Origin: a marine gamma proteobacterium HTCC2080
GTDB taxonomy: Bacteria > Pseudomonadota > Gammaproteobacteria > Pseudomonadales > Halieaceae
Assembly: GCA_000169115.1 (NCBI GenBank)
Contig: AAVV01000013.1
Span: forward strand, 33,989-97,988
Reading direction: 5' to 3'
Length of the DNA stretch: 64,000 nt
Below are positions 44,195 to 53,932 of this stretch, one piece after another. How positions within the stretch are numbered: the stretch's first letter is position 1; the number at the start of each line of letters is the position of its first letter. The notes under the pieces are model-generated. The model ran no database searches and was not told the origin of the DNA. It was given only the letters and a program-made list of their open reading frames with translations. A program made the position numbers and the translations under genes.

Positions 44195-45952
44195 TTAACG
44201 AACTACGGTCACTTGCTCACCGTCACTCGTTCTGGTGAACGTGACTCTGCTGACCTTTTTACGTTGTGTACTTGAGCAGACAGTTTGCACACTACAGGTA
44301 CTCCCTGTTGAAAACGTCCCTGTTAAAGAAGATCCATCGCTATTAGTCACACTCATCGTCCAGTTTTTCCCATTGTTAACAAGGCTAGCTTCTAGGGTTG
44401 GGCCCCCTCCGGTATCGGGGTCAGTGGGCGTTGCCACTTGTGATTTGCTTGAGGCAGCACTGTCATCATCGGTTACTGACATCGTCACTGAATAAGTGCC
44501 CGCCTGGGTGTAATCGTGCGTGATGACGGCGCCCGAGCCTTGTGTACCGTCGCCAAATGACCAGTCGTAGCTAACGATATTGCCATCTGGATCAGACGAT
44601 CCCGAGCCATTAAATGAGCAGGTTAAACCCACACAGTCAACGGTAAAACGAGCTGCTGGTACTTGGTTTTCAGGCGGCGGTGGCGGTTCGCTACCTACGA
44701 AGCGTGGCATGAGCGTTGACGCATCAAGTAATGGCTCCTTGATACCATCGCCCGAATCATCTGAGTAGTTGAAATTACCTGTGCTAGTCAAATAGCTAGC
44801 GATCTCCAGTGCACTCAATCCATTAGAGGCTAGCACGGCCGCGGCTCCCGCAACGTGGGGTGCAGCCATGGACGTTCCATCCAATGAGTAGTACCCGGGT
44901 TCGTCGACGGCGTACTCGGTGGGAATAGTCGAGTAAACACAATACCCTGGTGCGGCAATATCGACCGGAGCTCCGAAGTTGCTAAAATCGGCAAGTGTAT
45001 CGTCGACTTCTGTGTCGACATCACTTTCTGTTGTGTAACAGCTAGTGCCGGCGCCTCCCTCAAGCCCATCAAAATCAGCTAAAGCGGAAACGGTAATCGC
45101 ACTGGGAACAAATGCGGGCGAGTAATTGGACGAATCCGCGCCACTGTTACCCGCTGCAACGACCACGGTCACACCACTCGCCACAGCATTATCAATGGCT
45201 GTTTGATATGTGCTGCTAACACCCGAGCCGCCGAGGCTCAGATTCATGACTTCGATATTGTTCTGAGCCACAACCCAATCGATGCCGGCGATGATGCCCG
45301 AGGTATAGCCTGAGCCTTCTGAATCAAGAACCTTCACCGCCCACAAACGAGCACCAGGTGCAACACCGACGACACCTACGCCGTTGTCCAATGCGGCTAC
45401 CGTACCTGCTACGTGCGTACCGTGATACTGATCATCATCCGCACTAGTGTTGGGGTCGCAGAAATACGTTGTTCTCCCTCGTCTCTTCTGGCTCTGTAAA
45501 CAGTTTGCACCGCCCACGACATTGAGGTCCGGGTGATCCACATCGATACCCGTATCCAGAATCGCTACATCGGCGTCGACACGATTATCGTCAACGCCAT
45601 CAATATCGAAGGCCGCATTTTGACTCGCAAAGATTCGGCTAATGCCCCCAGGTATTCCCTGCGCTATTGCGTTCTGGAGGGCATCCTCTTCGACGAAATT
45701 CACCTTTGGATGATTTTTGAGCCCATTCAGGGCGGCCCTGGGCATTTCAATTGAAAAACCGTTGATAGCCGCGGAGTAGACGTACCCGCGCTTACCCCCT
45801 GCTTGCTTTGAAAGTCGCTGTGACATGATCTGTGCATCGGCACCATCCTTCAGGGTGACGATGTAACGGCCAAAGTTGGGCTCCGCTACCGCAGACAGGC
45901 TGATTACGGAAAGACCAGCCGCTAATCTCACAATTAAAGATCTTATTTTCAT
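44195..45952 (-). CDS. Secreted S8 subtilisin-family peptidase with PKD domain
   Basis: A 585-residue secreted serine peptidase. A signal peptide (LAAGLSVISLSAVAEP) is followed by an inhibitor I9 prodomain (GRYIVTLKDGADAQI, residues about 25-105), then the catalytic domain with Asp in VAILDTGIDVDHPD, His in YHGTHVAGTVAA, the oxyanion Asn in VVAAGNSG and Ser in DGTSMAAPHVAGAAA. A PKD domain (about 450-530, ending SYDWSFGDGT and HDYTQAGTYSV) and a small C-terminal beta domain with CSVQTVC follow. ATG 45952 is chosen for AGGGGAG five bases upstream. It degrades extracellular protein. Confidence 0.95.
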   Translation of the reverse strand: MKIRSLIVRLAAGLSVISLSAVAEPNFGRYIVTLKDGADAQIMSQRLSKQAGGKRGYVYSAAINGFSIEMPRAALNGLKNHPKVNFVEEDALQNAIAQGIPGGISRIFASQNAAFDIDGVDDNRVDADVAILDTGIDVDHPDLNVVGGANCLQSQKRRGRTTYFCDPNTSADDDQYHGTHVAGTVAALDNGVGVVGVAPGARLWAVKVLDSEGSGYTSGIIAGIDWVVAQNNIEVMNLSLGGSGVSSTYQTAIDNAVASGVTVVVAAGNSGADSSNYSPAFVPSAITVSALADFDGLEGGAGTSCYTTESDVDTEVDDTLADFSNFGAPVDIAAPGYCVYSTIPTEYAVDEPGYYSLDGTSMAAPHVAGAAAVLASNGLSALEIASYLTSTGNFNYSDDSGDGIKEPLLDASTLMPRFVGSEPPPPPENQVPAARFTVDCVGLTCSFNGSGSSDPDGNIVSYDWSFGDGTQGSGAVITHDYTQAGTYSVTMSVTDDDSAASSKSQVATPTDPDTGGGPTLEASLVNNGKNWTMSVTNSDGSSLTGTFSTGSTCSVQTVCSSTQRKKVSRVTFTRTSDGEQVTVVR

Positions 45953-46402
45953 GGTACTCCCCTTGTGCGCCATCGTGCGTGGCGCTTAAAGTGGGAAATA
46001 TCGCGATAGGTGATTAACGCACCAATTGATCGGAAATAATTTGATCTTAGGCAGCTTACAAGACGGTTTGTAGGCGCTTCACCATGCGGTATTCCGCTGC
46101 AGTCGACCCAGTCCCTTCCTCTCCCTGGTATCGACAATCAATGAAGCGCGTCCATGCGGTGTGGCTCGCGCCACCTTCTCAACATAGAAGAACCGGCGCT
46201 TATAGGCCAGCTTTATTTTCGACAAATGACCCTATCAATCAATGAGAGTAGTGGGCCTAGTGGCGTGAGGGCAGATTTCGATAAGCGCAGCTTCGAACCA
46301 GCGATAGGGGCTAGGGGGAAGGGCCTCAAGGTTCCTGGTAACTCAAGAAATATTTCCAAACCCATGCATGCCGATCAACAACAGGCTAAAAGGGCTTCTC
46401 CA
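45953..46402. other. Intergenic region before the metallo-hydrolase
   Basis: A 105-codon plus-strand frame at 46154 overlaps the next gene and matches nothing. I see no supported feature. Confidence 0.4.
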
Positions 46403-47344
46403 CTACTGGGTGAGGAATCTGGCCACATTACTCAGCGTTCGCTGCAAAGCATTCATCGGCTGAACCACTAACTCATCGAGCGGCACAGTCTCTTTACCGT
46501 TTGCTTTAGCTAGGGCTGTAGCCAGTGTCTGCAATACCTCTGGGCTCAAGGGCAGGGGCGCTTCATGGGGCTGATAGACGGTGCCTATTGGGTAATATTC
46601 TCCGGCTTTATCTGTCATTTCAATATGTGCACCCAGCACGGCCGCGAGCTCGTGGCTCTGGGCAAAACTGGCAAGCCGGCTGATGCTCTCGCGATAGGCC
46701 TGCCAGTCCTTTACATAGATCAGGCCCGGATAAACCGTATCTCCCGTTAACAGCCACCGAGTCTGGCTGTCGTAGAGGGTAATACTCTCTTCCTGGTGCC
46801 CGGGCGTTTCGATAACAATTACCTCGCGGCCACCAAGTTCAATGCTGCGATCACTTCCAGTGCCATCAGCTTTGTCTAAAAATGCCCGGAGGCTAGCCGC
46901 ATTGGACGCCACAAGTTCAACGCCTGTCTGACCGGAAAACTGCGTATCACCCCGGCGGTGATCGCCATGACTGTGAGAGTGGAGTATCAGCAACGATCGC
47001 CCGCCAATTAGAGACCGCACCGTTGTAAGCAGGGGAAAACTCTCGGGGTTATCGGTGGCTCCAGTATCCAACAGCAGGGCGCGGTCATCTCCCAACAGCA
47101 GGTACATGAAAGGCGCCTCAAAACTTAGGCATTTGTTCTGTCGTAGCACCCAGGTAGGTTTGTCCCGTTGAAACACCTGAATCGGCGGATCAATGCCTTT
47201 ACTGCAATCGGGACTGCCGTGAATCCATTTCACGTGGCCAAGAGCCACAACCGGCTCGGCCCAGACCTGAGCCTGCACCGACAGAATACCGAGCACCGCA
47301 ATCAACGGTATTTTGAACTGGCGGTATACCGCACAAGACTTCAT
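46403..47344 (-). CDS. Secreted metallo-beta-lactamase-fold hydrolase
   Basis: A 313-residue MBL-fold protein with a signal peptide ending near QVWAEP. The zinc motif HSHSHGDH is intact, followed by the later His in TPGHQEESI, the bridging Asp in LLTGDTVYPG and the last His in VLGAHIEM. These make it a likely active binuclear zinc hydrolase, secreted to the periplasm; the substrate is unknown. A GTG four codons earlier (47356) is an alternative start. No partner genes are close. Confidence 0.88.
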   Translation of the reverse strand: MKSCAVYRQFKIPLIAVLGILSVQAQVWAEPVVALGHVKWIHGSPDCSKGIDPPIQVFQRDKPTWVLRQNKCLSFEAPFMYLLLGDDRALLLDTGATDNPESFPLLTTVRSLIGGRSLLILHSHSHGDHRRGDTQFSGQTGVELVASNAASLRAFLDKADGTGSDRSIELGGREVIVIETPGHQEESITLYDSQTRWLLTGDTVYPGLIYVKDWQAYRESISRLASFAQSHELAAVLGAHIEMTDKAGEYYPIGTVYQPHEAPLPLSPEVLQTLATALAKANGKETVPLDELVVQPMNALQRTLSNVARFLTQ

Positions 47345-47527
47345 AGCTCTACACACCCATCAAAGCTCGCAACAATAACAGGGCGGGTTAGTGTTTCCCT
47401 AAAAGTTTGTAGTGCGCAGCTTGCTCTGAGAAATTTTTCGCTTTGATGAGAGAGGTGGCTCACTGGAAAATTGGGTTTTTCCTAGGGCTCTAAGCGCGGC
47501 TTCGCAAAAAACATTTAAGGAACTACG

Positions 47528-47715
47528 TCGAAGATTCATAACAAGGTTTGCCAACCGAACACCGAACTGAGGCAGAGTCGACTCTGTCTTCCTTCTCAGG
47601 TCCTTAAAGTTCCCTACAGCCCTTATCAGTCACCTCTCTGGGGTACTGTGGGAGTCCTCAGGGGGTGCTCTAGGGATCCCTTCATTAACTGCGTCTTATT
47701 AACAGGGACAGGAGA
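47528..47715. repeat. Island repeat A, left copy
   Basis: This stretch is diverged but collinear with 51720-51990: both contain GATTCATA, GCAAGGTT, CCAACC with CCGAAC hexamers, then GTTCCCTACAG, TTATCAGTCACC and CATTA.CTGCGTCT in the same order. The right copy has an extra AT-rich insert around 51780-51850. The two copies flank the opgB-dgkA module as direct repeats, suggesting an inserted segment. Confidence 0.7.
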
Positions 47716-47730
47716 TGGCAGACAGATTTC

Positions 47731-47806
47731 GCCCGGGTAGTTCGGTTGGTAGAGCAACGGGTTGAAGAGCCTCGTGTCGGTGGCTCGATTTCGAAACTGG
47801 GCGCCA
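47731..47806 (+). pseudogene. Decayed tRNA-Phe(GAA)
   Basis: Seventy-six bases keep the tRNA-Phe layout: GCCCGGG acceptor start, TA, a D-arm GTTC...GAGC, an anticodon loop with GAA, GTGTCGGTGG with TCGATT, and GGGCGCCA at the end. The anticodon stem, the T-stem 3' side and part of the acceptor no longer pair, so it cannot be a working tRNA. It marks an old tRNA-linked insertion edge beside repeat A. Confidence 0.65.
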
Positions 47807-48053
47807 TGCTACTGTCATCCGTTATAGTTCATGCTAAGGAGCGTATCAGCAAAAGGTGACAAGTTCCGGGAGGCTACTGAGTCAACGTTGCGGGCAGTGG
47901 CAAGATGCGGCCTTGCTTGACGTTGGATAAAAGTGATGCCCAAGATAATATGGAAGGTCGCCGCCCGCCACGATTGAGCGGACGTAGATTCTAAGGTAAT
48001 GGTCATTGATTTTGATTTATTGATGATTCGCAGAGTTATAAAAAAGGTGTCGT

Positions 48054-49982
48054 GTGCTGTTCATATCTTTGATTTTTACAATAACTGCTGTGGTCTTATG
48101 GAAAGATATTATCCATAGTAAATTTGTTTCGATAATAATCGCGGCTTTAACTTTTCTTTCGCTCTTCATTTCTGGATTTTGGTATGTCTCCGACTATTTG
48201 ACAGGGTCGGGCATTGATGAATCTGTGATTTTCCATCTGAGAGCCGATATGGGCGGTGCAGCACTTGCGGACTTTGCACCTGTCATCGTTGCTTCCGTTA
48301 TATATCTCATTATTTCAATTATGTTCTCCTTGTATGTCTATCATGTAGTCCGGACTGAGCACATTAGCAGAAAACACAAGATGCAAGCGTCGCTGGCATC
48401 ATTCGCACTGTTTTTTTCATTAGCTATCAATCCAGGAATTAGTGATTTGACGTCGCTTGTTAAGCACACGTACTGGGTAAGTCACGAGGATGACTGGGTA
48501 AGTCACGAGGATGAACAACCGATAGATTATCTGATCCCTGACGATGCTACCGCCAATTTGAATAATAAAAATTTGGTTTATATCTATTTGGAGTCAGTTG
48601 AAAGAACCTACTTGGATGAAAATATATTTCCTGGTCTGATGCCGAATCTGAGAAGAATTGAAACAGTGTCACTCTCCTTCACGGACATTTGGCAAATTGT
48701 GGGCTCGAACTGGACCATTGGCGGTATGGTGAGTTCTCAATGCGGTATTCCGTTGTTCATACCTTCTGGACCGAATTCGATGGTTGGTATCAATCGATTT
48801 CTGCCAGAGGCAACATGTATGGGCGATATCCTCAGCGCCAATGGTTATGAGCTGAGTTATTTGGGGGGTTCTCGATTAGCCTTCGCAGGTAAAGGTAATT
48901 TCTATAAAACACATGGATTTACCCAAGTTGAAGGTTTTGATGAGCTCATAGGCAATCTCAGTGATACTTCGTACCGCAGTGACTGGGGCCTTTATGACGA
49001 CACGTTGTTTGATATTTTAAAGCAACGCTTTAACGAGCTTAGCACTGCAGAAACACCATTTGGCTTGTTTGCCTTGACACTGGACACACATTCTCCAAAT
49101 GGGCACGTGTCCACATACTGCAACGACGTTAAATATAAGGATGGTTTAAACCCAATACTTAATGCAGTTCATTGTTCAGACAAGATGGTGGCAGAAGTTT
49201 ACGACTACATCACGAAACACGAATCCTTTGGAAATACCTTGTTAGTGATAGCCTCTGATCACCTTGCAATGCGCAATACCGCGTACGATGATTTGGGCAA
49301 ACGTAAACGTAGGAATCTGCTATTGATTTCAGGTGAAGGACTTGCACCCAAAAACATTGCGAAACTTGGAGCGTTAATTGATGTTTCACCAACAGTACTA
49401 AATCTTCTAGGTGCTGATAATCAGGGTCTTGGCTTTGGACGTGATCTGCTTGGGGTGGAAGACACACTCTCGGAGCGGCTCAATTATAATGGGGTAGAGA
49501 ATTTCCTGCGGAGTAATAGGCGATTTATTTCAAGCTTGTGGGACTTCCCGCAAATTAATGGCGGCTTGACAGTAGACGTTTCCGGTAAACAAGTAATTTT
49601 GGATTCAGTCCCCATTAAATATCCAACTTTATTAATGTTAGGAAACAACTTACGGGTTGAGGAGATACGATTTAATGGGGCCAGGGGCCTAGAAAAAAAT
49701 CCATTGAGTCGGCAAATCGCGCAGCGCAGCCCAGAGCAGAAATTTATATGGGTCGACTCGTGCCAGGAGATGGCTTGGTTAAATAATGAAAATGCTCCAA
49801 CGCTTGAATCAGATAGTTGCGTTGCTATTGGCAGATTGGATTTATCGAATATTTCGATCTTTGAGTTGTCGGAAAGCATGTCTTTTTCAAGGAGGCAGAT
49901 TTCGGACATTATTAAAAGTCGAGCGCACGAGTCTTCTATAGCGGCGAAAAGGATTAGGGATATGGAGTTTATATCCAAGTAA
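48054..49982 (+). CDS. OpgB/MdoB-like phosphoglycerol transferase (membrane sulfatase-fold)
   Basis: A 642-residue protein: three to four N-terminal membrane helices (residues about 1-130), then an alkaline-phosphatase-fold domain with YIYLESVERTYLDE, SNWTIGGMVSSQCGIPL, LALTLDTHSPNG and IASDHLAMRNT. This order matches OpgB, which moves phosphoglycerol from phosphatidylglycerol to periplasmic glucans and leaves diacylglycerol. GTG start with AAGG 6 bases upstream. It is visibly AT-richer than the genes around 40-47 kb, in keeping with transfer. A 21-bp in-frame tandem duplication (48474-48515) repeats WVSHEDD/E. DgkA, encoded nearby, would recycle the diacylglycerol. Confidence 0.85.
   Translation: MLFISLIFTITAVVLWKDIIHSKFVSIIIAALTFLSLFISGFWYVSDYLTGSGIDESVIFHLRADMGGAALADFAPVIVASVIYLIISIMFSLYVYHVVRTEHISRKHKMQASLASFALFFSLAINPGISDLTSLVKHTYWVSHEDDWVSHEDEQPIDYLIPDDATANLNNKNLVYIYLESVERTYLDENIFPGLMPNLRRIETVSLSFTDIWQIVGSNWTIGGMVSSQCGIPLFIPSGPNSMVGINRFLPEATCMGDILSANGYELSYLGGSRLAFAGKGNFYKTHGFTQVEGFDELIGNLSDTSYRSDWGLYDDTLFDILKQRFNELSTAETPFGLFALTLDTHSPNGHVSTYCNDVKYKDGLNPILNAVHCSDKMVAEVYDYITKHESFGNTLLVIASDHLAMRNTAYDDLGKRKRRNLLLISGEGLAPKNIAKLGALIDVSPTVLNLLGADNQGLGFGRDLLGVEDTLSERLNYNGVENFLRSNRRFISSLWDFPQINGGLTVDVSGKQVILDSVPIKYPTLLMLGNNLRVEEIRFNGARGLEKNPLSRQIAQRSPEQKFIWVDSCQEMAWLNNENAPTLESDSCVAIGRLDLSNISIFELSESMSFSRRQISDIIKSRAHESSIAAKRIRDMEFISK
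48474..48515 (+). repeat. In-frame 21-bp tandem duplication inside the opgB-like gene
   Basis: Two adjacent 21-bp copies starting TGGGTAAGTCACGAGGATGA, differing only at the last base, encode WVSHEDD and WVSHEDE in the linker between the membrane helices and the catalytic domain. Confidence 0.97.
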
Positions 49983-50639
49983 GGATCGCATCAGCCAGGA
50001 CGCTTGGAATTTGATCTGGATTTAACTGGTGATTTTATAATCAGATCTGCCTGAGGCATCCGGCAGGGCAAGACGATAATAGAAAATGAGGTAGAAAATA
50101 ATTTTGTCTCGGCTAACAGAAGGTTGACATTGTATGGGGTGCTTGAGCGCGGACCAGCAACACCGATACAGCACTTGGATACTTGCGGCTTCGCTCTAGA
50201 AAGCCGTACTTCTCACAGTTGCAATTTCCAAAATGATATTTCTCGACTTAGGGGTGTTTTTGGGGCTTTCATATTCGTCGCTCATGATTCGGCGGTATGT
50301 GGTCGAAGAGATCTTACACTTTTGTTCCTAAACACAGGATTAACTCAGTTTAATAAAATTGGTTTTCGGACTCCCTATATTTCAGTGTTGTCAGGTGCCA
50401 ATCAGGTGCGTGAATATATTGGTGATACCGAACAAGCGTTATTTATTGAGGCCTCTAAATTTATTCAAAAGAAACCAGATTCAGGCCACTAAATTTTTGT
50501 CTCCTCAGCAGTTATTTGCTCATATCGCGGATATTGGCCTTCGCGAGCGGTAAGCAAACCAACGAACATGTAACCGCAACCCTCCCCAATGGCCGCAAAG
50601 ACAAATCGAAAGATCGGGGCTCCCTATTGCAATTGCACA
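49983..50639. other. Intergenic region after the opgB-like gene
   Basis: A 122-codon frame at 50124 has neither a ribosome binding site nor any family resemblance. Nothing else is supported. Confidence 0.4.
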
Positions 50640-50870
50640 TATTACCCGAAGAGTCGTAGGGTCTTTTTTGGATGCTAATTTCCGATCTAAAGGGATCCGA
50701 GCTTTTACCTAATCTCCGCGCCCTATGAGTTCGCATAAAGCCGGATAACCTCAAGAGCTATAAGTAATTGCTCAACCGAAACTCAACCCCCAAAAAAATA
50801 GCGCACTAGGGCTGCAAGTACATCCGCTCAAATGTACCCCAAGGCGGAGAACCCGCAACAGAATTTCGAA
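50640..50870. repeat. Copy of the tRNA-flank repeat without its tRNA fragment
   Basis: Collinear with 56460-56690: GGGTCTTTTTTGGA, CTATGAGTTCGCAT, CAAGAGCTATAAGTAATT, CAACCGAAA and GAGAAC/GCTCCAACAGAA occur in the same order in both. This copy lacks the adjoining 45-bp tRNA-Met piece. Confidence 0.7.
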
Positions 50871-50985
50871 AATTCACGGGCTCATTGGCTGAGCACGGTT
50901 CTCTTTTTAAGGGCCTGAGATTGAGCTGCGTGAGCTAATGCTTACCTCAGGTGCCAGTCCCAACTCGGATTGTAGGTTAGCGTGA

Positions 50986-51366
50986 TCATGCACCGATTAG
51001 AGTCGATCCGTAGCGCCACAAAAAAGTGAGCCACACCCCCGCTGCTAAGAGCAAGGCCAGTAGAACAGCGGCTGAGCCCAAGTCCTTAGCAAGCCCTGAC
51101 AACTCATGATGCTCAAGCCCAATGCGATCAACGACTGTTTCAATCGCAGTATTCAAGATCTCCACGATCAGAACCAGAGCGAGTGTCAGCAGTAATAGCA
51201 GTAGCTCGGTTAGTGTTTGGTTAATTAAAAATGAAAGTGGCACTAGTAATACCGTTAAGACTAGTTCTTGCTGAAAAGCGGATTCATTTTTTATCAAAAA
51301 CTGAAATCCTCTTCCCGAATGTTTAAAGGCGAACAGTATTCTAATGATCCCGGATCTTTTATCCAT
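50986..51366 (-). CDS. dgkA: Diacylglycerol kinase DgkA
   Basis: A 126-residue inner-membrane protein with an amphipathic N-terminus (RILFAFKHSGRGFQFLIKNE), three membrane helices, and the family signature EILNTAIETVVDRI with catalytic Glu and Asp. It phosphorylates diacylglycerol to phosphatidate. The length is normal. Encoded convergently with the opgB-like gene, which makes diacylglycerol, so the pair form a functional unit in the same island module. Confidence 0.95.
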   Translation of the reverse strand: MDKRSGIIRILFAFKHSGRGFQFLIKNESAFQQELVLTVLLVPLSFLINQTLTELLLLLLTLALVLIVEILNTAIETVVDRIGLEHHELSGLAKDLGSAAVLLALLLAAGVWLTFLWRYGSTLIGA

Positions 51367-51537
51367 AAGCGCTTGCCCTGGTGTGCATGAGAAAACCGGT
51401 AGCGATGTTGCGTTGGTTATTGTTGAGTCGCCATCTGCGATGACACTGCTGATGAAAATGAATTGCTACTATAGCTTACACCCCTCGGATAACTACCGAT
51501 AGTCAGGTGCCATAGCGAGTTATGGAGCCTATAAAAA

Positions 51538-51582
51538 TGGTGGGCCCAGTAGGACTTGAACCTACGACCAATCGATTATGAG
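51538..51582 (-). pseudogene. tRNA-Met(CAT) 3' half, fragment 1
   Basis: On the minus strand, 45 bases from the anticodon loop (CTCATAA) through variable loop, T-arm (GTAGGTTCAAGTCCTAC), TGGGCCC acceptor side and CCA. The 5' half is absent: the adjoining bases to the right do not pair. It is the sort of remnant left by recombination inside a tRNA gene. Confidence 0.88.
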
Positions 51583-51990
51583 GATGGGGGAGAGGCCGTC
51601 TGGACTCTGCTAGGAGGAAGCATCGTAAGGTCTTTTCTGGAGACTGATTTCAGATTTGAAGCCGTCCGAACCTATCCCGAACCTCGGCTGAATTTTAGAC
51701 CAATACGAATTCAGCAAGTGGAAGATTCATAGCAAGGTTCTCCAACCAAATACCGAACTTAGGCCGAACGCTCCTGTCATTTTCGAGACTCCCGATGAGA
51801 CACCAATTAACAATAAATCATAAACGAATTATCAATTAATTGGTCCTCTGTCTTCCTACTCTGGTATTCCTCCTCGGGTCCTCAAGGTTCCCTACAGTCC
51901 TTATCAGTCACCCTTCGGGGTTTCTGTGGCAGTCCTCGGAGGGCCTTCGGGGGAGCTATAGGATTCCTTCATTACCTGCGTCTAATTATC
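51583..51990. repeat. tRNA-flank repeat and right copy of island repeat A
   Basis: The first 120 bases resemble 56431-56550 (GGGGAGA, GACTCTG, GGAGACTGATTTC, GTCCGAACCTATCCCGAACCT in order). From about 51720 onward it matches the left copy at 47528. CCGAAC hexamers recur in both parts. Confidence 0.75.
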
Positions 51991-52000
51991 TGGAGGGGAA

Positions 52001-52026
52001 AACTGCAACTTGGGCCGCAGTTTTTT
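52001..52026 (+). terminator. Terminator-like hairpin at the island repeat end
   Basis: AACTGC/GCAGTT with a 10-base loop, followed by TTTT. It is upstream of the DUF1254 gene and may end a transcript coming from the left. The stretch from there to 52398 has no other supported feature. Confidence 0.6.
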
Positions 52027-52398
52027 GTACTACCAAACGCACCCCTTACTATCTCAACTGTTGGGCAGCCGCATAAGAGGCCAACATTACTATTGTGTAG
52101 ATCGAAGCTCCTATCACGACAATTCGGTGGATTAATCGTTAGTTATGTCGATCATTGCCAACTAGGTCATGTGTATTCAGTGTGAAACGTGCCATTGTGG
52201 AGCGGCTGGTCTGGTTAGTGGCGGTGACGCGGGGATGTTAATTGCCGAGTGTTGCTACGAGCCATATCACGTTCATACTCTGAATCTGAAGTCGAGACAG
52301 AGATCTTTAAGGACGTCCTTAGCTCATTCGCAAAGATTGGGCGCGGGATGCGAGTTGCTTTACCCAGCCCAAATAATGGGAATTAAGGAGTATTAATT

Positions 52399-53922
52399 TT
52401 GCGGTTTATAAATAAGGTGATCGGAGCGCTGTGCTTTACAAGCTTAGCTGTGGCGGCAGCAGCACCCACTCCAGGGTACAACCAAACTATTCCTCCCGAG
52501 ATTCTTACTCCCGATACTGTGGAAACCTCAATCGGCACGCTGAATTTTTTTGACGGCTTGCCTGATGAAGATACCGTCGCCAAAGTTTACGATAATTTAG
52601 ACCGAATCCGTGCAACTCAGGCGTTTTTGGATATGGTTCCCTTAGCCTCGATTGAAGGCATGCGCCGAGGTATGGAATCGGTAGGGGTCGATGCCTCTAA
52701 CAAGATACTGCTTTACAGCGACCTTATGGATTCCAATTCGCTCTTCCTGACGGGCAACACTGATACGATTTATGCGCTTGGAATTCTGGATCTGGAGCGT
52801 GATGGACCCACTGTCGTGGAAGTCCCTGCGGGCGCGGGCCCCGGGACAGTAAATGACGCGTATTTTCGATTTGTGATTGATATGGGCGCTCCGGGCCCCG
52901 ATCGTGGCAAGGGTGGTAAGTACCTCATTCTGCCTCCTGGTTACAAAGGCACCATACCCGAAGATTATTTTGCTGTTGAGAGTCCAACCTACGTCAACTG
53001 GGTTCCGCTACGAGGTTTTCTGGTTGATGGGAAAACCGATGCCGCCGTGGCGATGTGGACCAAAGGGTTAAAAATTTACCCTCTTGCTCAAAAGGAAAAC
53101 CCGCCAAAACTCGAAATAATCAACGGCAGCTCAGTTGTCATGAATACCATTCATGCGAACAATGAGAAATTTTATGAGGAAATCGCAGAGGTCATTCAGC
53201 GGGAACCTCTAGACTTCCTCAACCCAGAATTACGTGGCAATCTCGCTAGCCTGGGTATTGAGAAAGGCAAAGAATTTGCTCCCGATGCCAGGATGCAAGG
53301 GATCTTAAAAGATGGTGTAGCGATTGCTAATGCGACTGCCCGTGCGCTGTCTTTCCGTCCTAGGTCGGAGACTATTCACATTTATGGAGAGGAGAGTGCT
53401 TGGTTCACTGCTTTTGACGGCGGCAGTTATCAATGGCTCTACAATGGCGGCACGGGTGGTCGTAACAAAGATGCACGGTCACTGTTCTTCTACATTGCTA
53501 CGGTCAATACGCCCGCGATGGTGCTCGAAATGATCGGAGCCGGATCGCAGTATGCACTGGCGGCACAGGATTCAGCTGACCAGTATCTCGATGGTGCAAA
53601 GAACTACAAACTCACCATTCCTGCAGACGTACCGGCAAAAGATTTCTGGTCGTTAGTAGTCTATGACCCGCAGACTCGGTCGATGCTTCAGACTAATCAG
53701 CCTTATCCTTCCAAAAATAACGAACGCAACCGTGACCTTGTCAAAAACGCCGACGGCTCAACCACCATTTGGTTCGGACCAAATTCGCCAGAGGGAAAAG
53801 AGGCCAACTGGATAGAGACGGTGCCCGGTAAGGGGTGGTTTATCTGCCTGCGCCTTTACGGCCCGTTGAGCCCCTGGTTTGAGAAAACCTGGAAGCCTGG
53901 TGAAATTGAATTGGTGAACTAA
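52399..53922 (+). CDS. Secreted DUF1254/DUF1214 protein
   Basis: A 507-residue protein with a signal peptide (cleaved near AVAAAAPT). The N-terminal DUF1254 part includes NTDTIYALGILDLERDGPTV and the C-terminal DUF1214 part includes FWSLVVYDPQTRSML and GPNSPEGKEANWI, the standard order and length for this family. Function is unestablished; members are periplasmic and widespread in marine and soil bacteria. The start is TTG, with AAGGAG eight bases upstream. The 119-bp tandem repeats begin ten bases after its stop. Confidence 0.9.
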   Translation: MRFINKVIGALCFTSLAVAAAAPTPGYNQTIPPEILTPDTVETSIGTLNFFDGLPDEDTVAKVYDNLDRIRATQAFLDMVPLASIEGMRRGMESVGVDASNKILLYSDLMDSNSLFLTGNTDTIYALGILDLERDGPTVVEVPAGAGPGTVNDAYFRFVIDMGAPGPDRGKGGKYLILPPGYKGTIPEDYFAVESPTYVNWVPLRGFLVDGKTDAAVAMWTKGLKIYPLAQKENPPKLEIINGSSVVMNTIHANNEKFYEEIAEVIQREPLDFLNPELRGNLASLGIEKGKEFAPDARMQGILKDGVAIANATARALSFRPRSETIHIYGEESAWFTAFDGGSYQWLYNGGTGGRNKDARSLFFYIATVNTPAMVLEMIGAGSQYALAAQDSADQYLDGAKNYKLTIPADVPAKDFWSLVVYDPQTRSMLQTNQPYPSKNNERNRDLVKNADGSTTIWFGPNSPEGKEANWIETVPGKGWFICLRLYGPLSPWFEKTWKPGEIELVN

Positions 53923-53932
53923 CCCAGTGAAG

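Noticed and set aside
46154..46471. 105-codon plus-strand frame
   Set aside because: Overlaps the secreted metallo-hydrolase gene and matches nothing.
50124..50492. 122-codon frame after the opgB-like gene
   Set aside because: No ribosome binding site or family; lies among island repeats.
50512..50754. Minus-strand frame sharing MRTHRARR with one at 56194-56571
   Set aside because: The shared peptide comes from the repeated tRNA flank; the second frame reads through the tRNA fragment itself.
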